A stretch of DNA of 64,000 nt from positions 1-64,000 of the forward strand of contig NZ_LQRT01000001.1 in assembly GCF_001632745.1 (NCBI RefSeq), written 5' to 3'. The notes beneath the pieces are model-generated. The model did no database searches. It had not been told where the DNA came from and saw only the letters and a program-made list of their open reading frames with translations. This DNA comes from Aquimarina aggregata. GTDB taxonomy: Bacteria > Bacteroidota > Bacteroidia > Flavobacteriales > Flavobacteriaceae. This document shows, piece by piece, positions 28,104 through 37,048 of the stretch; within the stretch, counting starts at the first letter, position 1; the number at the start of each line of letters is the position of its first letter. Both the position numbers and the translations under genes were made by a program.

Positions 28104-30620
28104 ATGCTTAAAAATACGTTTCGACTACTGTTATTATTAGCAGTAATCACTATTTCTACCGACTGTTATGCTTTTCAGTCTAAAAAAGGAAAAAAGGGGA
28201 AAAAAGGAAAAAATATCCAAGCACCAGCAAAAAAACCCGGTAAAAACAAAGACACTATATTGCCTTATGGCAAAGTGATTACCAAAAAAGCCAAAAGTGA
28301 CAAAGGCTTATTTACTGTTCATAATCTAGATAACAAATATTATTATGAGATTCCTGATTCTCTGTTAAACAGAGAAATGTTAATGGTTACCAGAATTGCT
28401 AAAACTGCCACAGGAATTGGTTTTGGAGGTGGTAAACAAAACACTCAAGTCTTAAGATGGCAACGAAAAAATAAACAAATATTACTTCGTGTAGTTTCTC
28501 ATCAGATTTTTGCTGCAGATTCATTACCAATTCATGAAGCTGTAGAGAATTCGAATTTTGAACCTATCTTATATGCTTTCCCAATAAAAGCATTTCATAA
28601 AGATTCTATTTCTAAAACTACCGCTACTGTAATAGACGTCACTAGCTTATACAAAAAAGATGTCAAAGCGCTAGGTTTTCCTAGTAGAAGAAGAAAACAA
28701 TACAAGATTTCTAAACTCGATGACAGTAAATCGTATATTGATACGATTAGAAGTTATCCATTAAATATTGAAGCGCGTCATGTCAAAACTTATAGCGCAG
28801 GTGAGCCTCCATCAAATAGTAGTACAGGTTCTATTTCTTTAGAAATGAGTAATTCTATGATTTTACTCCCTAAAACTCCTATGAAACGTCGTTATTTTGA
28901 TCAACGTGTGGGATGGTTTGCCAGAGGACAAACTGATTATGGATTAGAAGCTCAAGAAAGTAAAACTGTTCGTTACCTTGATAGATGGAGATTAGAAGTA
29001 AAAGATGAAGATCTTGAAAAATTTAAAAGAGGTGAGCTTGTAATACCTAAAAAGCAGATTGTATATTATATAGATCGCGCTACGCCAGAAAAATGGAGAA
29101 AATATATTAAACAAGGGATTGAAGATTGGCAAATAGCTTTTGAACAAGCTGGTTTTAAAGAAGCAATTATTGCAAAAGACCCTCCTACTGTAGAAGAAGA
29201 TCCTGATTGGAGTCCTGAAGATGTTCGTTACTCTGTAGTACGTTATTTAGCATCACCTATTCCAAATGCTAACGGTCCCCATGTAAGCGACCCTAGATCT
29301 GGTGAAATTTTAGAAAGTGATATCAACTGGTATCATAATGTAATGACTTTATTACGAAATTGGTTTTTTGTTCAAACCGCTGCTATCAACCCTCAAGCTC
29401 AAACTGTAGCATTCAAGGATGAAGTAATGGGTAAACTTATTCGATTTGTATCTGCTCATGAGGTAGGACACACATTAGGATTACCCCATAATATGGGAAG
29501 CAGTGTTGCATACCCTGTAGAATCTCTTAGAGACCCTGAGTTTACTAAAAAATATGGTACGGCGCCATCTATTATGGATTATGCCAGATTTAACTATGTT
29601 GCGCAACCTGGTGACGGGGATGTGGCTTTAATGCCTGCTGTAGGAATATATGACAAACATGCTATACGATGGGGATATCGCCCAATTTTGGATCAAACTG
29701 CCAAAGGAGAAAAGAAAACATTAGACAGCTGGATTCTAGAGCACCAAAATGATCCAATGTACCGATTTGGAAGACAACAGTTTGGAGTAATAGATCCTAG
29801 TTCACAAACTGAAGATTTAGGTGACGATGCAGTTAATGCAAGTACTTATGGAATTAAAAACCTACAACGCATTGTACCTAACCTTATAAAATGGACAGCA
29901 GAAGAAGGTAAAAACTACGACGATTTAGGCACCATGTACAGACAAGTATTAGGACAGTATAATCGCTATATGGGGCATGTATCTTCTAATATTGGAGGTG
30001 TATATGAATATTTTAAAACTTATGATCAAGAAGGTGCCGTTTATACTCATGTGACGAAAGCAAATCAAAAACGTGCAATGAAATTTTTGCACGAGCAGTT
30101 GTTTGCCACTCCAGCATGGTTATTAGATAAGAATATTTTTGATAAAATAGAATCGGCTGGTAATATAGAACGTATTCGAGGTACACAAGTACGAACCCTT
30201 AATAACTTATTAGATCATGGCCGTATGGCAAGATTAATAGAAAATGAGGCATTAAATACTAAAGATGCATATACATTATTGGATATGATGACAGAATTAA
30301 GATCAGGACTTTGGTCTGAGTTATCTAGCGGTAGATCTATAGATGTTTATCGTCGTAATGTACAACGAGCATATGTTGATAGAATGGAATTCTTAATGAC
30401 AAAAGAACAACCTAAAATTCCTGAAAATTTTAGAAGATTTGTAGTGAGAACAAATGTTAATGCATCACAAAGTGATATAAGAGCAGTTGTTCGTGCAGAG
30501 CTAAATACATTGCGTAGAAATACAAGAAGTGCTATTGCTAGAACAGGAGACAGAATGACAAGATATCATTTACAGGATATTGTTGAACGAATTACATCTA
30601 TTCTTGAGCCCAAGAAATAG
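28104..30620 (+). CDS. Secreted zinc-dependent metalloprotease (DUF5117/DUF4953 type)
   Basis: 838 residues with a signal peptide (FRLLLLLAVITISTDCYAF) and a Lys/Gly-rich basic linker right after it (about 25-50). A small N-terminal region of DUF5118 type (about 50-95) and a DUF5117-type beta domain follow. Next comes the catalytic metzincin-like motif HEVGHTLGLPHN (His452, Glu453, His456 and a third His). SIMDYARFNYVAQPGDGD downstream is the Met-turn region. This architecture is a common Bacteroidota extracellular or periplasmic protease family, and the length is normal. Substrate unknown. Monocistronic with a clear terminator. Confidence 0.92.
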   Translation: MLKNTFRLLLLLAVITISTDCYAFQSKKGKKGKKGKNIQAPAKKPGKNKDTILPYGKVITKKAKSDKGLFTVHNLDNKYYYEIPDSLLNREMLMVTRIAKTATGIGFGGGKQNTQVLRWQRKNKQILLRVVSHQIFAADSLPIHEAVENSNFEPILYAFPIKAFHKDSISKTTATVIDVTSLYKKDVKALGFPSRRRKQYKISKLDDSKSYIDTIRSYPLNIEARHVKTYSAGEPPSNSSTGSISLEMSNSMILLPKTPMKRRYFDQRVGWFARGQTDYGLEAQESKTVRYLDRWRLEVKDEDLEKFKRGELVIPKKQIVYYIDRATPEKWRKYIKQGIEDWQIAFEQAGFKEAIIAKDPPTVEEDPDWSPEDVRYSVVRYLASPIPNANGPHVSDPRSGEILESDINWYHNVMTLLRNWFFVQTAAINPQAQTVAFKDEVMGKLIRFVSAHEVGHTLGLPHNMGSSVAYPVESLRDPEFTKKYGTAPSIMDYARFNYVAQPGDGDVALMPAVGIYDKHAIRWGYRPILDQTAKGEKKTLDSWILEHQNDPMYRFGRQQFGVIDPSSQTEDLGDDAVNASTYGIKNLQRIVPNLIKWTAEEGKNYDDLGTMYRQVLGQYNRYMGHVSSNIGGVYEYFKTYDQEGAVYTHVTKANQKRAMKFLHEQLFATPAWLLDKNIFDKIESAGNIERIRGTQVRTLNNLLDHGRMARLIENEALNTKDAYTLLDMMTELRSGLWSELSSGRSIDVYRRNVQRAYVDRMEFLMTKEQPKIPENFRRFVVRTNVNASQSDIRAVVRAELNTLRRNTRSAIARTGDRMTRYHLQDIVERITSILEPKK

Positions 30621-30637
30621 TAATTAAACTTATATGA

Positions 30638-30672
30638 ATAAACCCCTATCTGAGCATCAGCTAGGGGTTTAT
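30638..30672 (+). terminator. Terminator of the metalloprotease gene
   Basis: Stem TAAACCCCTA / TAGGGGTTTA with a 13-base loop, followed by TTATTTTAT. Confidence 0.75.
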
Positions 30673-30782
30673 TATTTTATATAATATTTCTACAAAATAA
30701 GAATATCACATTTGCATAGCAATCACCTTACTCAAAATCAAACCAGTACTCTTTCTATATACACAAAACTTTTCAAACCTTT

Positions 30783-30798
30783 ATACGGAATTCCGTAT
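30783..30798. promoter_or_regulatory. Perfect 16-bp palindrome, possible operator
   Basis: ATACGGAATTCCGTAT is fully self-complementary and lies 115 bp before the haem-motif lipoprotein gene. It has no T-tract, so it is not a terminator; a dimeric regulator site is the obvious alternative. Confidence 0.4.
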
Positions 30799-30912
30799 GT
30801 AATTCCTTAATTATTGACGTAAATTAAACATTCAAAAAAATATTGTAAGCATAGTAGTAAACACACTTCGTCCAAAATAGTTTTTAAATCAATAAATACT
30901 AAACCACTATTT

Positions 30913-32400
30913 ATGAAAACTAAACTCACTACTCTCGGCTTAGCATTACTCATACTTACTATTAAGGCATGTAGCCCTGAAAAGAAAAAGCCAATTGCGA
31001 TACAAGATCCTTTTATCTATGATAAGATTACACCGGTAAATTTCCCTAAAGTTAACGTACCAAACTTCAAGTTTCCTGAAGACTCTACTACACTTAACGA
31101 ATGGATTCGTAAAAATGATACTTTAAAGATATATACTCATGGTTGGGGTATATGGGCTGGATTAACACAGCCCACAAGCCAAACTGCAGGAGGTCAAAAT
31201 TTACTTGTTTTTGAAACTTGGCTTACTCCAGAAGAAATGATTGATTCTATTTTGCAAAAACCAAATAAGAGATCCAACAGAGCTAATCTCAAACGTCCAA
31301 ATCAGTTTACTCATTTCGGACATACTGTAAATGACAGCATACATGAATCAGTCTCATATAGTCCGTCTGCTGCGAATCATGCTATAAAGAACAAGTTGTT
31401 TCTAGCATCATCTTTATACGAATACGCAAAACAGGGTAAAACTGAAATTCCGATATTTCCAGACGATGCCATTACAATTAAACCAGTATTTAAAATTTTA
31501 CCTGTTTCTAAAGCAAAAGATCAAAAACTATTTGCCATTTCTACTTGGCCTGGCACTATAGATTCTCTTGCTGCTTTCCCTGAAAAAGATTGGCATTCTG
31601 CAGTTTATATAGACATCACCAATCACAGTCATGGAGATGGTAATCAATTGTATTTTCCAAATAGTACCACTCCTCCTGAACCCACAGCTGCCACAACCTA
31701 TGACCTAAGTGATTTTATACACTATACCATGAATAAGGAGGATGCTCATTTTTTTAATCAAGAGTTTACCGAAAACACGAGTAATCCCATGACCGCTAAT
31801 CCAGGAGATATCGTTATTCTTGTAGGTATGCATGTTAATTCTAGAGAAAATACCCGATGGACCTGGCAGACTTTTTGGTGGGTAGCAGACCCTGATAATC
31901 CTGCAGCTCCGAGTTCACAAGCCATTGCTAACCAAAGACCTAAAGCCCTTACTCATGCAGCATCTCATTATGCCATGGCTGTAGCCTATTATATGATAAA
32001 TCCTGAAGAACCTAATAATGGTGTTAATATACAAGGTAATCCGAACTATGCCTTTAACCCGTATTTAGAAGCTGGATTTGGACCTGACGTATTTAATAAA
32101 AAGATTAGCCAGATTACTACAGCAAAAAAGGACACCATACCCACTTACGCAGGCGTTAGAACAAATTGTATGAGTTGTCATAGTATGGCTACTGTAAATA
32201 CTGATGCGCTAAATACTAGTAAAAATTCTTCGACCCCCTATATAGGAGATGCTTATATCCCTTTAAACGACAGTATTTTTACTGGCCAATTAAAGTTAGA
32301 TTTTGCATGGTCAATCCAAGGCAATATAGACACAACTGGTTTTAAAACCTTAATAAAAAAGTATACAAATACCTTAGAAAACAATACTATACAAGAATAA
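30913..32400 (+). CDS. Lipoprotein with a C-terminal haem-binding CxxCH motif
   Basis: 495 residues. The N-terminus MKTKLTTLGLALLILTIKAC has a lipobox-like Cys. There are repeated Trp-rich motifs (YTHGWGIWAGLTQPT, RWTWQTFWWV) and several His, and near residue 420 the motif RTNCMSCHSMA, a c-type haem-attachment site. A single CxxCH suggests a monohaem cytochrome domain at the end of a larger beta-rich domain. I do not recognise the large domain. Probably periplasmic and redox active, but partner and substrate are unknown. A 16-bp palindrome lies upstream. Confidence 0.65.
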   Translation: MKTKLTTLGLALLILTIKACSPEKKKPIAIQDPFIYDKITPVNFPKVNVPNFKFPEDSTTLNEWIRKNDTLKIYTHGWGIWAGLTQPTSQTAGGQNLLVFETWLTPEEMIDSILQKPNKRSNRANLKRPNQFTHFGHTVNDSIHESVSYSPSAANHAIKNKLFLASSLYEYAKQGKTEIPIFPDDAITIKPVFKILPVSKAKDQKLFAISTWPGTIDSLAAFPEKDWHSAVYIDITNHSHGDGNQLYFPNSTTPPEPTAATTYDLSDFIHYTMNKEDAHFFNQEFTENTSNPMTANPGDIVILVGMHVNSRENTRWTWQTFWWVADPDNPAAPSSQAIANQRPKALTHAASHYAMAVAYYMINPEEPNNGVNIQGNPNYAFNPYLEAGFGPDVFNKKISQITTAKKDTIPTYAGVRTNCMSCHSMATVNTDALNTSKNSSTPYIGDAYIPLNDSIFTGQLKLDFAWSIQGNIDTTGFKTLIKKYTNTLENNTIQE

Positions 32401-32703
32401 TTGTTGCTAATTCAAAACCATGGTTATCGGGATGCGATAGAAGCTTTTTTTTATGAAGGTTAAGTTTGAGCTTTTGTTAATTACATCTCGATACCATTTT
32501 GATATATCAAAGCATTAGATATAATTTAGTATTTCTCTATTTTATTAGGTTATGCTTTATTGTGTTTTGTCTAAAAATTGCAATCAAAACTTCTATCGTA
32601 TTTATGAGCTACTTTATTTTTGTATTTCCTATATCGTTTCTTAATCGCCCACAAAACCACAACTATCTATAAATCAGACACAATTAAATAAAATTATAAA
32701 TGT

Positions 32704-32717
32704 AAAATGTACATTTT
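32704..32717. promoter_or_regulatory. Palindrome AAAATGTACATTTT
   Basis: Perfect 14-bp inverted repeat 163 bp before the GH16 start codon. A dimeric regulator site is possible, but A/T-rich palindromes arise by chance at this composition. Confidence 0.3.
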
Positions 32718-32740
32718 CTGTTTTTCGAATTCTAATCAAA

Positions 32741-32770
32741 TTACTACGAATTCTTATAATTCACTACGAA
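32741..32770. promoter_or_regulatory. Two direct repeats TNACTACGAA spaced by 20 bp
   Basis: TTACTACGAA (32741-32750) and TCACTACGAA (32761-32770) are two helical turns apart, in the layout of a tandem regulator site, about 110 bp before the GH16 start codon. Confidence 0.35.
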
Positions 32771-32879
32771 TACTAAACCTGTTTATATAATTATACTAGT
32801 CATCATTAGTTTTATATTAAATTATTAACTCTAATTATACTAAAAAATTAACTCAAACAACAACTAACACACACAAGTC

Positions 32880-35800
32880 ATGAAAAAAATCACCTATCTT
32901 TTGTGTGCGATACTATTTTGTATTGCATCTCAAAAGTCTTTCGCACAACCCGCACCTCCAAATGGAAAAAAGTGGGAAAAAATTGAAGTCATGTCAGATG
33001 AATTTAACGGTTCATCATTAAACACCTCCAAATGGGCAATAAACGATCCGCAATGGGAAGGTAGACGACCTGCCAGATTTGAAACTTCGTCGGTATCTGT
33101 TGGCAATGGAAATCTTAAAGTATCAGCTTCGAAAAAGTCAAATCCTTTTGGTGGATGGACACACAATGGCGGTCTTGTAAGATCAAAAACCCGAAACCAA
33201 TATGGGTATTATGAGACTCGTATGAAAGCTAACAAAACTTTTATGTCATCCACTTTTTGGCTGATTAATAAAAGAAATGAATTCACAGGATGTGATTTCA
33301 GAACTACTGAGCTTGACGTAACTGAAAATATAGGTGTTAACACTGGTGGACAAGCCTGGATTAATAGAAATATTGTTACTATAAATTCTAATACGCATAG
33401 TAGAGGCGCACGATGTAATAGCACACCTATTGGCATCAGAGGAAACAAAGCTGACATCGGTGAACCCGCATACGCAGGGTATCATACATATGGTGTATGG
33501 TGGAAGAGTGCAAAAGAACTTCTATTTTACCTAGATGGTAAGTTTGTATATGAAGTTACTCCTGCTGCAAACTTTAATCTTCCTATGTATTTACGAATGG
33601 TAGTAGAGACTTACGACTGGAACCCTCCAAAGAACGGAAGAGATGGTATGAATGATTCTCAAGCTAATAGAACTACATATTATGATTGGGTTAGATCTTA
33701 TAGATTGGTAGACTGTAATTCTGATTGTGGTAATACAGATCCAGATCCAAATCCTAGTACTGTTTCTATTGATTGTAATAGTTTACCTTCTACTCTTACA
33801 ACGGGTACTTCTATTCAAGTTCCTGTTTCTTATACTGCTGATCAAAATAGAGATGTAGTAGTAGAATTATGGAATTCAGGATGGTTAGCACAAGGAAAAA
33901 AGACTGTAAGTGCAGGATCCGGAACTACAACAGTAACTATTAATATAAATAATGCTCCTGCTGCAGGCTCTAATTATTTATTAAAAGCAAGTGTTCGTCC
34001 GGTTGGTGCCGGATGGCAACAAAATATTAAAGCGTGTTCTAAAAACAACATAACGCTTTCGACTGGAACAACAGACCCAGACCCAGACCCAGACCCAGAT
34101 CCGGACCCAACTTCTCCACAAACGGTTTCTTTATCAGCTATTGATGATGCCTATTTACAAGGAGGTACTCGTTTTAACAGCACTGTTTTACGTACAGAAA
34201 ATGGAAAAAGAGTGTCTTATCTAAAATTTGACGTATCTAACATTAGCGGTACTATTACTGAAGCAAATTTAAAATTAACAGTTAACGGTGATGCTGGTAA
34301 CGGTAATATCAATGTAAACAATGGTAATAGCAATAACTGGAACGAAAGTAATTTAAGCACTTCTAATGCTCCTGGAACAGGTGCTTTATTAGGAAGCTTA
34401 AATAAAACTTATAGTCTAAACCAAGCACAAAATTTCAAATTAAACAACCTATCGGTAAGTGGAAACTTCTTAACACTAGTGGTTACACAAACAGGAGGAA
34501 ATGATGTAAGTTTCGCATCTGATGAAAATCAAAACGGAAAACCAGTTTTAACTATTACATATAACACTACTGCTGATCCTGTTCCTAATTCAGATCCAAA
34601 TCGTGATGCTGTATCTATAGATTGTAATAGTTTACCTTCTACACTTACAACGGGTACTTCTATTCAAGTTCCTGTTACCTACTCTGCTGATCAAAATAGA
34701 GATGTAGTAGTAGAATTATGGAATTCAGGATGGTTAGGACAAGGTAGAAAAACTGTTAGCGCAGGATCTGGTACTACAACAGTAACTATTAACCTTAATA
34801 ATGCTCCTGCAGCGGGTTCTAATTACTTATTGAAAGGAAGTATTAGACCAGTAGGTGCTGGATGGCAACAAAATATCAAAGCGTGTTCTAAAAACAACAT
34901 AACGCTTTCAACTGGAACAACAGATCCAGATCCAACACCAACTGGAGGAGCGTGTAATACCACTAATAAGGTTACAGGTTTAAATTCTACAGGAAATACT
35001 AATAATTCTGTTACTATTGCATTTAATCAATTAAGTGGAGTAAAAACATATGAATTAAGAGCTTTTAAGAAAGGCACATTTACTGGTAACATTAATGGTG
35101 CAGATGCATACAAGAGCGGTGCTAGTTCCCCACTAACCATAGGTGGTCTAAATGCTGGAACAGAATATACATTCGTTATACGTGCTCTTTGTAATTCAGG
35201 CGGACCAACTCCTACTTCTCAAGTAAACGCTTCTACTTCTGGTACAGGCGGAGGTAATGGTGGTGATGGTACTGTCGGAGAACCAGACAATGGAGGAGAC
35301 TCAGGTTGTACTGGTAGAGATACTTTTGATCAAGGTGTGAAAATTGTTCCAAATGCAAATTCATGGAAAGATAGTTATAAAGCAAACGGTTATTGTTTCT
35401 GTAAATCTTCATTTGATCACGGTGTTGGTAATTTTAAAATCACTATCAACGGACAAAGAAGAAACATTAGAGATGTTTGTGATGAACTTAAAAAACACCC
35501 TAAGTTCAGAGATTTAAGAAATGGAGATCCTAGATACAATACTATACAGTGTGGTAACGAACCTGGACACGGAGATGCTATTACTATTCAAGGTAAGAGA
35601 ATTAAGGATGAAAAAGTATGTCCTGGTCGTGTAGATCAAGGTAGTAAAGGATGTAAATGTAAAGGGCCCAAATACGACATGAAATGGCTATCAAGTCGTA
35701 GTCGATTTGGTGGAAATGGAAAAGATACAAGCATTAGTAAATCTGATAGTTTCAGTATTTATCCAAACCCAGTTAATGCAAATGGTGAGTCTTTCTTGAA

Positions 35801-36014
35801 CATTTATTCAGACAAAAATGAGCGTGCTCGAATTTCAATTCATAATTTAAGTGGTCAAATTATTGCTTCGATGAATTATGATGGAGCTGAAGGAACTACT
35901 TCTGCTATCGAGATTACAAGCTTAATTGAAGCTGCTTCTTCTGCCAAAGGAGTATACTTTATTTCGTACAAGACTAGATCTGTTTCTATGTCAAAAACTT
36001 TAGTTATTAAATAA
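32880..36014 (+). CDS. Multi-domain GH16 glycoside hydrolase, beta-agarase-like, T9SS-secreted
   Basis: 1044 residues. Domain order: signal peptide (to about 22); GH16 catalytic domain (about 30-277) with SDEFNG and catalytic ELDVTE (Glu144, Asp146, Glu149), and GYYETRMKANKTFMSSTFWL as in agar-active members; repeat module A (about 295-399); Asp-Pro linker; a CBM96/DNRLRE-like beta domain (about 413-560); repeat module B (about 578-683), near-identical to A; an FN3-like domain (about 693-785); a Cys-rich module (about 795-945, with YCFCKSSFDHGVG and QCGNEPGHGD); and a T9SS type-A sorting tail (SIYPNPV...KTLVIK). It likely cuts agar or a related red-algal galactan outside the cell. Agar specificity is inferred from the motif context. 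Possible operators lie upstream. Confidence 0.88.
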   Translation: MKKITYLLCAILFCIASQKSFAQPAPPNGKKWEKIEVMSDEFNGSSLNTSKWAINDPQWEGRRPARFETSSVSVGNGNLKVSASKKSNPFGGWTHNGGLVRSKTRNQYGYYETRMKANKTFMSSTFWLINKRNEFTGCDFRTTELDVTENIGVNTGGQAWINRNIVTINSNTHSRGARCNSTPIGIRGNKADIGEPAYAGYHTYGVWWKSAKELLFYLDGKFVYEVTPAANFNLPMYLRMVVETYDWNPPKNGRDGMNDSQANRTTYYDWVRSYRLVDCNSDCGNTDPDPNPSTVSIDCNSLPSTLTTGTSIQVPVSYTADQNRDVVVELWNSGWLAQGKKTVSAGSGTTTVTININNAPAAGSNYLLKASVRPVGAGWQQNIKACSKNNITLSTGTTDPDPDPDPDPDPTSPQTVSLSAIDDAYLQGGTRFNSTVLRTENGKRVSYLKFDVSNISGTITEANLKLTVNGDAGNGNINVNNGNSNNWNESNLSTSNAPGTGALLGSLNKTYSLNQAQNFKLNNLSVSGNFLTLVVTQTGGNDVSFASDENQNGKPVLTITYNTTADPVPNSDPNRDAVSIDCNSLPSTLTTGTSIQVPVTYSADQNRDVVVELWNSGWLGQGRKTVSAGSGTTTVTINLNNAPAAGSNYLLKGSIRPVGAGWQQNIKACSKNNITLSTGTTDPDPTPTGGACNTTNKVTGLNSTGNTNNSVTIAFNQLSGVKTYELRAFKKGTFTGNINGADAYKSGASSPLTIGGLNAGTEYTFVIRALCNSGGPTPTSQVNASTSGTGGGNGGDGTVGEPDNGGDSGCTGRDTFDQGVKIVPNANSWKDSYKANGYCFCKSSFDHGVGNFKITINGQRRNIRDVCDELKKHPKFRDLRNGDPRYNTIQCGNEPGHGDAITIQGKRIKDEKVCPGRVDQGSKGCKCKGPKYDMKWLSSRSRFGGNGKDTSISKSDSFSIYPNPVNANGESFLNIYSDKNERARISIHNLSGQIIASMNYDGAEGTTSAIEITSLIEAASSAKGVYFISYKTRSVSMSKTLVIK
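33762..34078 (+). repeat. Intragenic module copy A of the GH16 gene
   Basis: This segment and 34611-34927 are about 90% alike by eye with a constant 849-bp offset and no gaps. Each encodes a module with a DCNSLPSTLTTGTSIQVPV start and a GWQQNIKACSKNNITLST end. It looks like a recent in-gene duplication around the CBM96-like domain. Confidence 0.85.
34074..34109 (+). repeat. GACCCA hexamer tandem repeat
   Basis: About six GACCCA-type units encode an Asp-Pro linker between module A and the CBM96-like domain. Unit number could vary by slippage and the frame would be kept. Confidence 0.8.
34611..34927 (+). repeat. Intragenic module copy B of the GH16 gene
   Basis: Partner of 33762-34078, ungapped at an 849-bp (283-residue) offset. 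It differs by scattered mostly synonymous changes and a few residues (A/G, K/R). Confidence 0.85.
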
Positions 36015-36041
36015 TATAAAACTAAATAGGCAGGTACAACT

Positions 36042-36079
36042 TTAAGTGCCATATTCAAAAAATGGATATGGCACTTAAA
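36042..36079 (+). terminator. Terminator of the GH16 gene
   Basis: 14-bp stem TTTAAGTGCCATAT / ATATGGCACTTAAA followed by TTTTATATTTT. Confidence 0.8.
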
Positions 36080-36120
36080 ATTTTATATTTTAACACAATA
36101 GTCACTAACCATCCATCTTA

Positions 36121-36157
36121 AGGCCGCTAAGTTTATTTTTTCTTAGCGGTCTTTTTA
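36121..36157 (+). terminator. Second terminator-type hairpin
   Basis: Stem GCCGCTAAG / CTTAGCGGT(C) followed by TTTTT. It backs up the hairpin at 36042-36079. Confidence 0.7.
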
Positions 36158-36160
36158 TTA

Positions 36161-36187
36161 AAAAACCCGGATCTTCATCCGGGTTTA
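36161..36187 (-). terminator. Terminator of the DUF4494 gene
   Basis: Stem AAACCCGGAT / ATCCGGGTTT with a CTTC loop. On the minus strand it ends in TTTTTTAAT, 24 bp after the DUF4494 stop. Confidence 0.8.
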
Positions 36188-36210
36188 TAAATTTTTATTG
36201 TGATCATTTG

Positions 36211-36855
36211 TTAAGAAAAATCTTCTTCAGTAGTACTTTCTTGTACAACATTTTCCTCTTCACTAGATTCTTTTGTTACATCGTCTTCAATAACTTCGGA
36301 TTCTTCTAATACCACTTCTTCAGTAACCTCATCAAAATCTTCTTCCAACTCAACCTCTACCTTAGGAGCGCCAGATTCCTTTATTGCATTAAAACGCTCT
36401 ATCTGTTCTGCCTGTTCTTCTTCTCCGGAAAAATAAGGAAAAACATCCATAATAGGAGATTCTGCTATTGCAGGAATTGTATAATCACTAGTTGTCCCCT
36501 TCAATGCTGCGTTTGTATTATCAAAGGCTTCTTTAACATCATTTGCTTGTACTAATAAGTAGATATTTGACTTCCTTTCTTTACCACTTTCTTCATCATA
36601 AGCAATTAGGGATACTTTTGATTTAAACCAACGGTCAGAATTTTCAAAAGGATGAATCTCTGCAAAGTTAGCTACCTTTATATTTGTAATTTTAAACTCA
36701 TCACTAATATATGCCGACATCTCTTCATTAATTCTGGATTCGGCTTCGGTATAGGATATAGCATCTACCAAATAAGGTTCTGTAGTTACCTTTTGCACAC
36801 CCGAATCATTTAGTTTTCTATATTTTATTTTACACTCATACCAAGTTGCACTCAT
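36211..36855 (-). CDS. DUF4494 protein
   Basis: 214 residues. The start MSATWYECKIKYRKL and the following EPYLVDAISYTEAESRINEEM and DRWFKSKVSLIAYDEESGKE are the conserved DUF4494 core (about 1-145). This Bacteroidota family has unknown function and often neighbours a YggS-type PLP protein, which is not the case here. The last 60 residues are an acidic low-complexity tail rich in Glu, Val and Ser, longer than the core needs. No signal peptide; cytoplasmic. Confidence 0.9.
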   Translation of the reverse strand: MSATWYECKIKYRKLNDSGVQKVTTEPYLVDAISYTEAESRINEEMSAYISDEFKITNIKVANFAEIHPFENSDRWFKSKVSLIAYDEESGKERKSNIYLLVQANDVKEAFDNTNAALKGTTSDYTIPAIAESPIMDVFPYFSGEEEQAEQIERFNAIKESGAPKVEVELEEDFDEVTEEVVLEESEVIEDDVTKESSEEENVVQESTTEEDFS

Positions 36856-37048
36856 ATCGTTTCTTTTTTAGGGAGGCAAATATAAATTTTAAAAAAAGGT
36901 CGTACTATTATTCTCAAAAATAGATATTCACAATATTCTAAAAGCAACATTAAAAACAATAATACATTATATTTTTAGTAATGTAAAGGTTAAAAATAAA
37001 ACCTGTAAGGTTATACTTTATACTAAGTCTACTTAAAAAAACAATCTT

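Larger units (their letters stand above)
32401..32879. other. Long 5' region of the GH16 gene
   Basis: No gene. It holds a 14-bp palindrome at 32704-32717 and two CTACGAA direct repeats 20 bp apart (32741-32770), listed separately. The rest is A/T-rich. Confidence 0.5.

Noticed and set aside
33209..33485. Minus-strand open frames inside the GH16 catalytic domain
   Set aside because: They overlap the well-supported GH16 domain and show no recognisable protein features.
34074..34109. GACCCA repeats as a CRISPR-like or mobile repeat
   Set aside because: Short, in-frame hexamer repeats encoding an Asp-Pro linker; no spacers and no mobile-element features.
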